A stretch of DNA of 64,000 bases from the NCBI RefSeq assembly GCF_038396675.1, contig NC_088921.1, positions 48,924,501-48,988,500 on the forward strand. Reading direction: 5' to 3'. A program made the translations under genes and the position numbers. The stretch comes from Hydra vulgaris (taxonomy: Eukaryota > Cnidaria > Hydrozoa > Anthoathecata > Hydridae). The notes below the pieces were generated by a model. The model had not been told where the DNA came from and ran no database searches. It saw only the letters and a program-made list of their open reading frames with translations. This document shows, in pieces, positions 1 through 10,369 of the stretch (its first letter is position 1; every line of letters starts with the position of its first letter).

Positions 1-709
1 GCCTCTTTTTGCGAACAGCTTCACGCAAACGTCGCATAACACTTAAATAATATTCCTTGTTGACAGTTTGGCCAGTTGGAAGGAATCCGTAGTGCACGAC
101 ACCACAATAATCAAAGAAAACAGTCAACATGACCTTGATTTTTGAGCGACTTTGACGTGGTTGCTTCGGTCTCGGCTCGCCTTTTTCACGGTATTCACTC
201 GATTGGTCGGTTGTTTCAGGGTCGTATGCGTAGACCCAAGTCTCATCGCCAGTAATAATTTGTTTGTAGACGTCTTGATAGTCAGAAAGCATTGCTTCAC
301 ACGTTTTAACGCGACGCTCTTTTTCAAAGAAATTGAGAAATTTCGGCACCAAACGTGTTTTGAGTCTTCTGAAGCCCAAATGATCCTTCAAAATCGCTTG
401 CACCGACCCAAATGGTATTCCAACCATGTCAACAAGGTCTCGAAAGGTTAACCGACAATTTGCAAGCACCAATTCTTTGATTTTGTTGATGTGGCGATCA
501 TCAATCGAAGTCGATGGTCGTCCGGAGCGTTCCAAGTCATCAACACGTTCTCGGCCTTCTTTGAAGTCTTTGTACCACTTGTAAACATTTTTTTGAGACA
601 TAGTCTCTTCACCGAAGGCCTTTTGCAACATTCGATACGTTTCAGCAGCAGAAATACCATTCCGCAAACAAAATTTAATAGCACTTCTTTGCTCAACAAA
701 GTTAGACAT
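1..709 (-). CDS. mariner transposase, open frame, C-terminus cut by window edge
   Basis: Reading the minus strand from the ATG at 709 gives 236 codons without a stop before the window ends. The N-terminus starts [20 protein letters not shown] and continues with the mariner helix-turn-helix region ([15 protein letters not shown], then [12 protein letters not shown], then [10 protein letters not shown]). The catalytic half begins with [14 protein letters not shown], which carries the first Asp of the DD34D triad. [18 protein letters not shown] follows. The second and third catalytic Asp lie beyond the window. Mariner transposases cut and paste DNA at TA sites. Its base composition is visibly more GC-rich than the flanks, and it lacks frameshifts over this length, unlike the other transposases here, which suggests a recent arrival. 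Family assignment is firm; activity cannot be judged from a partial copy. Confidence 0.95.
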   Translation of the reverse strand, partial: MSNFVEQRSAIKFCLRNGISAAETYRMLQKAFGEETMSQKNVYKWYKDFKEGRERVDDLERSGRPSTSIDDRHINKIKELVLANCRLTFRDLVDMVGIPFGSVQAILKDHLGFRRLKTRLVPKFLNFFEKERRVKTCEAMLSDYQDVYKQIITGDETWVYAYDPETTDQSSEYREKGEPRPKQPRQSRSKIKVMLTVFFDYCGVVHYGFLPTGQTVNKEYYLSVMRRLREAVRKKR

Positions 710-832
710 CGTGAAAATCGCCGAATGCACTTTTGGTACTTCAGAAACAAGCGTAAACAAAAAAAAATAATTATGAGTTTGACATGTAATTTGGCGCAAA
801 TGTTAATGACATTCCTACCAACTTGAAAATAA
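710..832 (-). mobile_element. 5' leader and probable terminal repeat of the mariner element
   Basis: This is the non-coding leader between the transposase ATG and the likely outer end of the element. On the minus strand a mariner-like end, TTTTCAAGTTGGTAGGAATG, lies at about 809-828. The exact end and its TA duplication cannot be fixed, because the partner repeat is outside the window. Confidence 0.45.
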
Positions 833-917
833 AAAAGATTGGACGATTCGAATAAGGCGGGAAGTTTAAATTAAAAATTCACCTTACTTTTTGATCACAG
901 TAGTATAATATAAGAGT

Positions 918-1003
918 ATAGTGCAATATAAAAAGCGAGAAAATTCTAACGCTGCGACGTTAGAATTTTCATATTATATATAAAATATAGCATATATTAT
1001 TTT
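918..1003. repeat. dispersed repeat with 12-bp hairpin, copy 1
   Basis: The hairpin GAAAATTCTAAC (939-950) / GTTAGAATTTTC (959-970) is followed by an AT-rich tail. The same hairpin and tail recur at 34683-34774 with a changed loop (gctgcgac here, gctgtggg there). The stem is conserved while the loop differs. It is probably the end of a non-autonomous transposon. Confidence 0.7.
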
Positions 1004-2107
1004 TAGTAATAGAGTCAATGTTTTCAACAACTGGATTAGTTCTCAAAAGAAGCAATTCAAAAAGAAGTAACTTAAGTTCTTCCAACTTCAACACGACTTT
1101 CTTTATTCATGACAATATTAGCTTTATTTGATTTTGGTTTTATTAAAAAAAAGATAACTTTTCTTAATTTAAAATTAAATTTTTTTGTTTCTATCAAAAA
1201 TATTTTATTTCTTAGTTCAAGCAACTTGCTTAGTCTGAAGCCAGCAACTTTAATGGTCAGCGAGTATAATCTAGTTAATAAAGTCACTTTGCTTTTAGCC
1301 ATCATTAATAACTGCTAGACAGCAAGTAAACGTATATTAAACTTAACTTAACGTAATTTCAATTCATTTAAGTTTCAAAACTAATATAAGTTAAAATTAC
1401 GCTATAACTTTTTAACTTTATATAAGTAATAAGAGCTATATAGGTCTTGAAACTTATATATAAGATATAGTTATAAAAGCAATGAAATTTATAAAGAAGA
1501 TATAGTTATAAATGACCTGATCTTAATTTTGATATTTTTTATAACTATTATAATATGTTTATAAACTTTTATACTATACTACTTATACTACAATTTTTAT
1601 TTTATAAAACTATATATAAAGTTATAAACTTACAAAAAACGTTTTCATATAGTGGGGATTTAGAGAAAAAGTATTTGTGCATTATACTTGTTTATGTTTC
1701 GATAATTAAAAAAAAATTAAATGATCAAGCTTTTTGCATTTTAAGTTTAATAAATTAATTTCACTGAACAACTTAACATAAAGAGGATTTTCTGGATGGA
1801 AGTTTCCGAAATTTCCTGTACCATCCGTGTTTATTTTTGAAATTAAAAAATTAGTAACTTCGCGACATAACATATGCAGTGGTTTTTACCAGCTCTGGTC
1901 CACCAATTTTCTTTAGAAAATGTAACTAAATTAAGCTAAAATACATCTAAAATAAAAAAATCAATATTTAGTCATTAAACCTCTTGGTTATTGCAAGATG
2001 AATACCTATTGTTGCACAATCATACTAGCGTTTTCAAAATGAATTTAAACAGTTTATAAAACTTAATAAAAAAGTTCTTGCAGCAGGACTTTCATAACGA
2101 GAGACCT
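1004..2107. other. AT-rich intergenic DNA, no gene seen
   Basis: Short overlapping open frames occur on both strands in low-complexity AT sequence. None resembles a known protein, and none is flanked by splice or repeat signals that I recognise. Confidence 0.6.
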
Positions 2108-2756
2108 GGGGCCAATGCTATAAAAATAAAACACGAAGTTTTTTCCGTAAAACACGAAGTTGTTACCGCAAAAAGCGAAGAAAGAAAAAGTCCATTGCTA
2201 CTCATTCAAAAAATGCCGTTTTTGAGATAAAACTTCGCTATTTTAATCCAATGTGCTATAAACAAACAAGGAAACCGCTTTTTCAGATAGATTAGTGATC
2301 TCAATTTTAGTTATTTTCTTCGTGATTTTTGCGCCATTCTTGTAACAACGTTAGCAATTTAAAATCATAAGCATTCTTTGTTTGTGTTTTTATGTGGACA
2401 TTTTTAAATAAAACTGAAAAGCATTTTGGTAACTCCATAATAAACTGAATATTCAGTTTCGTGTGGTGTTTCGTTAACAAAGCATGCATTTATTTAACAT
2501 TCCATGCTTTTTTATGAAGGCTTTCTATAGTAATTTTGGTTAACCAAGTTCTTCATAATGTTTGACTAACAAAATGTATAAATAGTCGACAATTAATCCA
2601 TATAATGCACAAATACACAACTAGGTAGAATGCTGTCTAAAGAACTTAAAATGTTACTAGCAATGAAGATCAGAGATAACAAAGAGGTTCTTCTTGGGAA
2701 ACTTAGTATGTTTTAATTAGCAAACTATTTAAATAAAAATATATATAACTATATTA

Positions 2757-2762
2757 TGTTAT

Positions 2763-2829
<67 letters not shown>
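2757..2829. repeat. (TA)n microsatellite
   Basis: Nearly pure TA dinucleotide array in the first intron of the Myb-like relic. Confidence 0.9.
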
Positions 2830-2834
<5 letters not shown>

Positions 2835-3129
2835 GGTAAGCTTTTTTAGGTATGATTTTAAAATAATATATTGTTATAGAATATTTTGCATTTTACTATA
2901 TAAAATGTATTGATTATTTACAATGTGTTGATATTCTTTTTTTATTTTAGGTCTATGTATTACAATGAGGCATAGAAATAGAATTTGGGTAGACATAATG
3001 TCAAATTTAAATAATATAGGGGCAAAAATTGAAAATATCAATCAGCCACGTAGTAGAGAGTAGGATTATTTGCGACAAGCTACAATGCTACAATTTGCTA
3101 CCGGGTCTAAAAACAGGTATAATTTTATA

Positions 3130-3203
3130 TATATATATATGTGTGTGTGTGTATATAAATATATATGTATACATATATTTAATTATATGTATACACATAT
3201 AAT

Positions 3204-3272
<69 letters not shown>

Positions 3273-3293
3273 AATATATGTAGATATATATAT
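3130..3293. repeat. TA/TG-rich compound microsatellite
   Basis: TA runs with a short TG tract (tgtgtgtgtgta). They create artificial Tyr-Ile frames on both strands, which are not genes. Confidence 0.9.
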
Positions 3294-3462
3294 TTTTTTA
3301 GGACAGCTAACAGAATTAGATAATGTTATTTTAGACATTGTTGACAGGAAGTCAATAAATAATGTATCGGGAATTGATGTTTCTGATTTAATATCTCTTT
3401 TTGTACAACAGATGATGCATTGTCATCTACTTCCAAGCTAGTTTCTACTTTAACAGCTACAA

Positions 3463-3624
<162 letters not shown>

Positions 3625-3644
3625 ACATCTATATATTAGGGTGG

Positions 3645-4441
3645 CTCTTAAAACAACATTTTTGAAAAAAACCTGTTCCTACCCTTTTACTTTGTTCTAT
3701 ATAATACTAAAACACTAGGTTTAAAATTTTTTTGAACAAAAAATTATTTTAGGGGTAGCTAAGGACCCTTAAAAATTTGACTGGTCCCTAAAATCTTGAA
3801 AATAAAAGTTCTTCTAAAGTATGTCAACCTGGTACTCAAAAGAAGCGAAATTATATAAAAACTTTAAAAATAATAATCAATTTACAAAAAAATAACTTTT
3901 TTTATGAATAAATGCATAAAAACTATTGTTTTTAAGCTGAAAATAAAAAAAGTCATTATTTTCAAGTTTTAAAAAAATAGTTTTTATAAACATGCTTTTT
4001 TTGTAAAGTTCCATCTACCAAGAGACTTTGTCTAGCTTGTTTTCTTTTTAAACTTTTTAATGCACCTATTGATGGTTTATTTTGAGTTGAATCTAAAAAT
4101 TTAATTATAGGTGTCAAAACAAGATCCGTTGATTAAAATGATAAGAAAGGTGGTTTAGATTCCTTTAAAAATAAGAAGTTTTTGATACGATGTGAAAAAA
4201 TTAGACACAAATTGTCTGTTATATAATTAAAGTCTAAAACCTCCATTTAATTAAATTAAACAACTGAGATTTAAAAAAAAAATTATAAATTGTGTTACCT
4301 TGAAGTATCGGATGACTCACCAACAAGCGTGGTATTGTGTAAATGAGGGGAGGACATAGAATCAAATCTTGCATCTACTATAAACAATTAATTTGTATAG
4401 AATTAATATAAAAATAAAATAGAATTCTATAAACTATACAA

Positions 4442-4489
<48 letters not shown>

Positions 4490-5318
4490 ATATATATATA
4501 ATACTAAAACACTAGGTTTAAAATTTTTTTGAACAAAAAATTATTTTAGGGGTAGCTCAAGACCCTTAAAAATTTGACTGGTCCCTAAAATCTTGAAAAT
4601 AAAAGTTCTTCTAAAGTATGTCAACCTGGTACTCAAAAGAAGCGAAATTATATAAAAACTTTAAAAATAATAATCAATTTACAAAAAAATAACTTTTTTC
4701 TTGAATAAATGCATAAAAACTATTGTTTTTAAGCTGAAAATAAAAAAAGTCATTATTTTTAAGTTTTAAAAAAATAGTTTTTATAATCATGCTTTTTTTG
4801 TAAAGTGATTACTGTTTTTGAAGTTTTTATTAATATAATTTCGCTTCTTTTGAGTACCAGGTTGACATGCTTTAGAAGAACTTTTATTTTCAAGATTTTA
4901 GGGACCAGTCAAAATTTTTAATCGTCTTGAGCTACCCCTAAAATAATTTTTTGTTCAAAAAAATTTTATTCTATGTCCTCCCCTCATTTACACAATACCA
5001 CGCTTGTTGGTGAGTCATCCGATACTTCAAGGTAACACAATTTATAATTTTTTTTTTTAAATCTCAGTTGTTTAATTTAATTAAATGGAGGTTTTAGACT
5101 TTAATTATATAACAGACAATTTGTGTCTAATTTTTTCACATCGTATCAAAAACTTCTTATTTTTAAAGGAATCTAAACCACCTTTCTTATCATTTTAATC
5201 AACGGATCTTGTTTTGACACCTATAATTAAATTTTTAGATTCAACTCAAAATAAACCATCAATAAGTGCATTAAAAAGTTTAAAAAGAAAACAAGCTAGA
5301 CAAAGTCTCTTGGTAGAT
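3645..5318. repeat. nested foldback element and 351-bp inverted duplication
   Basis: Segment A (3645-4011) is repeated directly at about 4498-4806, and part of it is repeated inverted at about 4811-4967, so the second copy forms a foldback with arms of roughly 160 bp. Segment B (4013-4363) is repeated as an inverted copy at 4968-5318 with very few differences. B carries sequence of the Myb-like gene, including its exon, so host-element coding DNA was copied in inverted orientation. The A unit looks like a non-autonomous transposon. Confidence 0.85.
4439..4501. repeat. TA/TACATA microsatellite
   Basis: TA-rich array separating the two direct copies of segment A. Confidence 0.85.
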
Positions 5319-5475
5319 AGACGTTTAAAAAAATTGAAAGTAAATGTTTTAGAGTTAGAAAAAGAAAGATTAGAAAAAGAACAATAATTAAGAATTAAAC
5401 TTTTGAGGTTAAGGGAAGAGCTATTACATAATTTTATGTTAAATTTCGAAAAATATTGTATAACTATATTTAAAC
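5200..5475 (+). pseudogene. Harbinger Myb-like protein, 3' coiled-coil exon (relic)
   Basis: After a possible acceptor (AAATTTTTAG, about 5229-5238) the plus strand reads STQNKPSISALKSLKRKQAR, then RRLKKLKVNVLELEKERLEK, a stop, and LRIKLLRLREELLHNF. The Leu/Lys/Glu heptad pattern predicts a coiled coil, as is usual at the C-terminus of Harbinger Myb-like proteins. It is in line with the relic at 2630-3440, separated from it by the inverted duplication. The inverted copy of this exon lies near 4013-4110. The internal TAA shows decay. Confidence 0.5.
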
Positions 5476-5479
5476 ATTC

Positions 5480-6257
5480 ACCCTAAGGTATTTAACTGAA
5501 GAGCCATTTACTTTGTAGAACCAGTTGCATTTTTTTAATGAAAATAAAAATAACTCCAACCTGAAGTTGTTATTGTTATTTCATTTATTATTTATCACCA
5601 TTGCCTTACAGTAATAAGTTCTGTAAAACTTCACACAAACAGTAAAACCATTGCTGTTGCAATGTGAAATTGATACAAGCATTACAACTATACCACTACC
5701 GCATTTAAATAGCGTGTTCAATTTATGGTATTGCATTGGCTAGTAATTGACCTTTACCTTAACCTTTAAATTCCCTTTTTCAACCGCTTTTTTTTTTTGG
5801 GTCTGCACTCTACCTAAGAATATTTTATGTATATACCGGATATTTGGTATCTTTCATATTTTAAATTTAATATCTATTATAGTTTTATATTAATTCGATA
5901 GTTTATCTTAACTTTATGCTATTAAGCAATTTTATATTTTTTAAAATACTCTTCATAAGAATTGCTCCTAGAAACAAAAGCTAACAAATCTCCTATTATT
6001 TTTTTAAGCGTGTTCTATAAAAAAACAAAGTACACATACTTAAAAACAATTATGAACATATATTTTCATGGTCTAATATTTTAAACCATTTCTTGCTTTT
6101 ATTAAGAAATCATTGTGTGAACTTTTTTCCAATTTTAATTAAACTAATTTAGACACCTATCTATGATCCATGTCTAAACTATTTTGATAGATCCTATGCT
6201 CTAGAACAAATTGTATATAACATAAACAAATTGTATGTGACATTTTAAACAATACTT
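5480..6257. other. Harbinger interior, no gene seen
   Basis: AT-rich sequence between the ends of the two convergent Harbinger genes. I see no coding signal. Confidence 0.5.
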
Positions 6258-7140
6258 TTAAGTAAAGTTGTTAAGTAGCTGTAATCGTCTATTCAAAGCT
6301 CTATCATTTTGATTTGCTTGAGCTAGATTTTCATCAGCTTGTTCTTCTTCGTGTTCTTCAAAATCATTACCGTTGTCTTCATGTCGAATACACAAGTTAT
6401 GGATAATAAATCCACACGATAAGCTTAGAGGCATCTTCGACCTTATGCAAACGAACTCCTGTTTTCAAAGCATAAAACCTGTTTTTGAAAATTCCAAAAC
6501 ATCGCTCAATTATGTTCCTAGTTTTTCTCTGTGCGATGTTGAAACGTTTTCGAGCTCCGTCTGGATCACCAGAAAAAGGTGGAATTAACCATTCTCGACA
6601 TGGGTACGCAGAATCAGCCAAAATTACAGCTCCATTAAATGGAAGCTCTCTAATTTCAAACTTGTTTTATAGGTTACAAATTCTTATAACCTAATAGTAG
6701 AAAAATTACTATATTTAAATTTACTTTAAGTTACATTAAAATACATTATGTTAGTTAGTCTTAGTTACATTATAATAGTAGTTCGAATAGTATGTTCAAA
6801 TATTAATATACCAAAGAATGCCACGTACTAGTTGAATAGCCAGCATTAGTGCACTAACAGTTGTAAAATATAATTTGAAAAATATAAAGTGAAAGACTTA
6901 CATGTGCATCATGCCACCTTCCTGGACTGTTGGTCGATGCATAAAATATTGATGTGTCGGGCCCACATACTGCCATTGCATTTATGCTATGGACATGATG
7001 GTGATTGATTAGAGAATCTTCGTCTGCTTGAGGAGGGTTAGAAATGAATATATGAGACCCATCCAAGACACTACATACGCGAATCGGTGGCAAAGCTCAT
7101 TTTCTGCTACTTCCAAATCTAAGTCTTCATCCGAAAAAAT
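6258..7140 (-). pseudogene. Harbinger DDE transposase (HARBI1-like), frameshifted
   Basis: Two minus-strand exons are visible. The 5' one (about 7093 to 6902) reads IRVCSVLDGSHIFISNPPQ and then HHVHSINAMAVCGPDTSIF; its LDGSHI and HSIN motifs contain the first catalytic Asp region of Harbinger. It ends ...RWHDAH at a GTAAGT donor. The next exon starts at 6660 and reads ADSAYPCREWLIPPF, then RFNIAQRKTRNIIERCFGIF, the usual DSAYP and third catalytic (NxxIERxFG) regions. A one-base frameshift near 6420 moves the conserved end (CGFIIHNLCIRHED) into another frame, with a stop at 6258. Upstream of 7093 the frame is closed by a TGA and the N-terminal domain is missing. It is non-functional. Confidence 0.88.
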
Positions 7141-7511
7141 GAAATACATGTTCCTATTTTAATTTTACACAGTTTTTTTAAACACCAAATACTAGAATGT
7201 AAAAATATTTATAAAAATAGAATAGACAGCAAAGCCTACTTAATAACTAATAAAATTTATAAAGTAGACGTACTTAATCAAAATTAAAAAACAATTGTTG
7301 TTATCAATGACGAATTACGGATAAAAAAGTGCGCGAATTTTAGGGCGTATTCGTTTTATGCTCTATAGCAATGGCCAAAAAAAATACAAGCAGCAATAAA
7401 TTCTTCGAGTTAACGCATTTTTTTACGTAAAATAATTTGCTTAAAAAATTGCGTTTTTACAAAAGATTTTTTTTCTCGAAAAAAACTTTGAATTGTTTAT
7501 AGCATTGCCCC

Positions 7512-8300
7512 AGCAACTCATATTTTTTAACTGTGTCAATGTCGCCATCAATAATTTCTAAAACATCGAAGTCCATTGATTTGTTGGCATTTAGGAAGGT
7601 AGATTTGTAAAGTAGATTAGTAACTTCCAGGAATTAAAATGGCACACCCGACACTCGTTTATTATTTATTTATCAGTAGTTTTGCGTTTAGTTATTGTAA
7701 GGAAGTGAATCTTGAAAACGCATCTAAGTCTAAGTTAATTATTTAGCAAATAAAAAATAATTTTTTAATAGGTTTTTTTTCGTTTTAATTACGCCTATTT
7801 AAACCGCGCGACTTACGCTGTTAAGTGAGTTTTCTGACCAATGGCTAGATTACTATATTATAATATAATAAATGTTTATTAAACGTCGATTAAACTTTTA
7901 AAATAACGACTTATATTAGTCAATATTGTAAACGTTTGATCGGCGTTTAATAAACGTATATGTTAAAAGATTTAAAGCGAAGATTTCAAGTATATATATA
8001 TATATATTTACGTTTAATTAAGGTCGATTAAAGGTTTACAATGTTGACTAATGTAAGTCAATATTCTAAACATTAGATCGATGTTTGGTAAACGTATATA
8101 TAAAATAGTTTGAAATATACATTTCAAATCAAGCGTCGATTTTTAGTCAATGATAAACATTTTATCCGTTTTTCGACCTATTTGGACTAAAAATTGACTA
8201 ATTCTGAACCAATCTGTGTTTACTGGGATATTGGGGAGTTTTAGTTTTTTGCAATTTGAAAGCAAGATGTTCATTTTTACAATACGTAGCTTTTAACTTG
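7512..8300. other. flank of Harbinger element; diverged repeats, no gene
   Basis: On the minus strand, about 7512-7630 holds an open stretch (ANKSMDFDVLEIIDGDIDTV) that runs into the Harbinger end; I do not recognise it. Between 7866 and 8100 two related AT-rich blocks containing CGATTAAA and TAAACGTATAT repeat with weak dyad symmetry. The sequence TGTTTACTGGGAT near 8216 resembles a transposon end, but no partner end was found. Confidence 0.4.
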
Positions 8301-8307
8301 CTACAAT

Positions 8308-8545
8308 GCGGTAGTGGTGTAGTGGTAGAACGCTCACTTCATAAGCGAGAGGTTCCGAGTTCGATTCCCACCACGCCCCTGGTAGTACCGCGCTCAACTT
8401 GTTTCTCTGCGCTGCGTCTTTGTTCGTCAAGGTTCGTGTTTCGGAGTTATAGAGTTGAGAGAGGGTGATAACCACAAGTAGCCTCCTCATCTGTAGTGGG
8501 CTTCTCGGCTTTGGGGAGATGAATTATTAAACAAACAAAAAAAAA
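8308..8545 (+). mobile_element. tRNA-derived SINE, family A
   Basis: The head GTAGTGGTGTAGTGGTAGAAC resembles an A box, and GGTTCCGAGTTCGATTCCC resembles a B box about 30 bp downstream. A body of about 150 bp and a terminal A-rich tract (aaacaaacaaaaaaaaaaaa) follow. The tRNA-like part lacks a complete cloverleaf and continues into unrelated sequence, so this is a SINE and not a tRNA gene. A decayed relative lies at 17381-17490. Confidence 0.8.
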
Positions 8546-8696
8546 AAATACATAAAAATAAATTTGCAGTTAGTCAACACCGCTAAAAGTTATGATGTGT
8601 ATACACACCACAGGTTTTTAGCTAGACATATCTACAAGCATGTATTTATTTGGTAGCTAAACATTGTAGTTTTGTAGGAATCAACATGTATTAAAG

Positions 8697-8893
8697 CAGA
8701 CGTGGCGTAGTGGTTAGAGTACAGTCTCAGTACCAAAAAGTTCTTGGTTCGACGCTCTAGCCTAATAAGCGGTATTGGTAAAGAAGGAGTCGTGAATCTC
8801 CTTTTTAAATGCTTCTCCGAGGTACTCTGTGATAAAATCTATCGGTTTTATAACAGAGTACCGCGGAGAAGCATTTATAAAAATAAAAAAATA
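8697..8893 (+). mobile_element. tRNA-derived SINE, family B, with inverted 3' end
   Basis: The head (ACGTGGCGTAGTGGTTAGAG; B-box-like TGGTTCGACGCTC) and the AATAAGCGGTATTGGTAAAGAAG body match the copies at 11928, 19832 and 31296. The 3' part forms a hairpin of about 33 bp per arm (8806-8838 / 8845-8877), because the tail segment is repeated in inverted form. Other copies lack this. Confidence 0.8.
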
Positions 8894-8899
8894 ACCACT

Positions 8900-9170
8900 A
8901 ACAATAAGTAAAGAAGGTTTGGATGGTGTAAATAGTAATTTAACGTTTTGTCACTGAATTGAAAGCAAATGTTGTATCAAGCTGGTTAACAAAACTGTCT
9001 GCGTCAGTAGTAAGTAAATAAGATAACTATAGAACAGAGGGAGTATATGTTTTTTATAATATGTTTTTCATGACATGTTTTTTAGGGCATTTATAATATA
9101 GTAAGTGTATGGCATAAATATGAATAAGTGATTTAACATTAGGCGAGTTTTTGCTAACTAATTGCCAACT
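8900..9170. other. no feature seen
   Basis: AT-rich intergenic sequence without recognisable coding or repeat structure. Confidence 0.5.
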
Positions 9171-9172
9171 TT

Positions 9173-9245
9173 AATAGCCAGCAATCCTCGTGGCCAAACC
9201 ACGTTCTTTGTTGTTAAGAATATCAATAGCTAGCCGCCTTTTTCC
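9173..9245. repeat. dispersed GCTAGC-type repeat module
   Basis: GCCAGCAATCCTCGTGGCCA followed about 40 bp later by AATAGCTAGCC. A closely similar module occurs at 46480-46545, a partial one at 46418-46475, and the ATCGTTACGA...GCTAGC half at 12630-12660 in inverse orientation. Confidence 0.65.
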
Positions 9246-9257
9246 AACCAAATAATA

Positions 9258-9408
9258 ACCACGAATAATGTAGAAAACATTAAAAATAATGACGATTACA
9301 GCGAAACGACATTCAGCCGAAATTCTGAGCCCACCAAAGTTGAGGCAGTGTTGACCCAATGACAAATGCTGTCCCAGTGATATACAACTACTCCCCAGAG
9401 TTATTGCA
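9258..9408. repeat. direct repeat, copy 1 (partner 10141-10282)
   Basis: About 140 bp sharing blocks such as GACATTCAGCC and GTGTTGACCCAATGACAAA with 10141-10282. Both copies keep a similar minus-strand reading (AECRFAVIVIIFNVFY). I do not recognise the peptide. Confidence 0.75.
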
Positions 9409-9553
9409 TTATTGTTATTGAGTTATTGGGCAGTTATTGCATGATGAATTAAATGCACTTTTTAAAAATCAAAATTTTTGATAAACAATATATATGTATT
9501 TCAAGTTAATTATACAGCCTAGATATAAGTTAATTATACAGCCTAGAATTATA

Positions 9554-10080
9554 CAGTTAGATGGTATTGAAACATTTTTGCCATTTTTGTATACAAGGAC
9601 TACTCTTGCTATTTTTAAATGACAAGGAAAAACACCTGTTTTTAGTGATTAAAAAAAGAGGCAATTCATTAACATCAAAAACAGCTTTTAGAACATTTAC
9701 ATTGATATCGTTAAACCCTGTGCTCTTATTTATTTCAAGTGCATTTAAAGATACTCGAAGTTCATTTACAGACAGTTCTAACTCTTCTATTACATAATGA
9801 GTTTATTTGAATAGGGTTAGAATATTTTTTTTAAACAAGTTATTTTTGCTGCCAAACTTCTCTCCGTGTTTATGAAGAATTTATTAAAGCTTTCAGTAAC
9901 TTTTTGAAATAGGGTTGTTTTTTTCTTATTGTTTTTTTCCTGTACTTCTTTTATACTTCCCATTCTTTTCTACTATTTCTTTTGGAATTTTTTAAGAGGT
10001 TAGTATAGTTATTCTTTAATCGTTTTTTTAATCTTTCAAAACAATTTTTTTATTTGTTTGCATTTGAATTCACTCTTATT
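9554..10080 (-). pseudogene. CR1/Jockey-type LINE, fragment before and into the RT domain
   Basis: Minus-strand translation in shifting frames gives KNNYTNLLKNSKRNSRKEWE, FNKFFINTERSLAAKI, NALEINKSTGFNDINVNVLK and LKTGVFPCHLKIARVVLVYK. These match the segment of CR1-like ORF2 from the linker (FNxFFxxxGxxLA) to the start of reverse transcriptase (LKxNKSxGxDxI; KxGxFPxxLKxAxVxPxxK). At least one frameshift and several stops show that it is dead. The two copies of a 140-bp repeat lie on either side (9258 and 10141). Confidence 0.85.
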
Positions 10081-10140
10081 TTTCTTTTAATTTTTCAAAA
10101 CGTCTTTGTTACTTTCTGAACAATTTTTTGTTAAATAAAC

Positions 10141-10282
10141 ATGACCACAAATAAAGTAGAAAACGTTAAAAATAATGACGATAACAGCGAAACGACATTC
10201 AGCCAAAATCCTGAGGCCACCAAAATTGAGGGAGTGTTGACCCAATGACAAACGGTGTCCCAGTGATGTACAATTATTCTCC
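10141..10282. repeat. direct repeat, copy 2 (partner 9258-9408)
   Basis: See the copy at 9258. Here the minus-strand frame extends further upstream to about 10358 without a stop. Confidence 0.75.
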
Positions 10283-10369
10283 AGAACTCTAGCATATTGT
10301 CGCACGCTGCTACGAATCTTGGTGACAATTTTGTTTTTGAGAAGCTTGCGAGAACCACTGGCCAGTTAC

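Larger units (their letters stand above)
2630..3440 (+). pseudogene. Harbinger Myb/SANT-like DNA-binding protein, 5' exons (relic)
   Basis: Exon 1 (2630-2705) starts ATGCTGTCTAAAGAAC and ends at a GTATGT donor in phase 1. After a TA-filled intron, the acceptor TTTTAG before 2951 opens an exon reading LCITMRHRNRIWVDIMSNLN then NIGAKIENINQPRSRE. Its IWVDI...LNNIG core resembles the Myb/SANT-like domain of Harbinger accessory proteins. A stop (TAG at 3061) and a further TA array follow, then LTELDNVILDIVDRKSI from about 3302, which fits the linker found after that domain. In Harbinger elements this protein brings the transposase to the nucleus and binds the ends. Identification rests on pattern rather than alignment. 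The stop and the out-of-frame exon join mark it as dead. Confidence 0.5.

Noticed and set aside
3070..3273. Open frames rich in Tyr-Ile on both strands (also at 15949-16318 and 48465-48767)
   Set aside because: They are translations of TA microsatellites.
6373..6694. Plus-strand frames over the Harbinger transposase
   Set aside because: They are antisense shadows; the minus strand carries clear DDE motifs.
8308..8390. Possible tRNA gene (A-box and B-box-like motifs)
   Set aside because: No complete cloverleaf with paired acceptor ends; the sequence continues into a conserved body and poly-A tail, as in a SINE. The same applies at 19832 and 31296.
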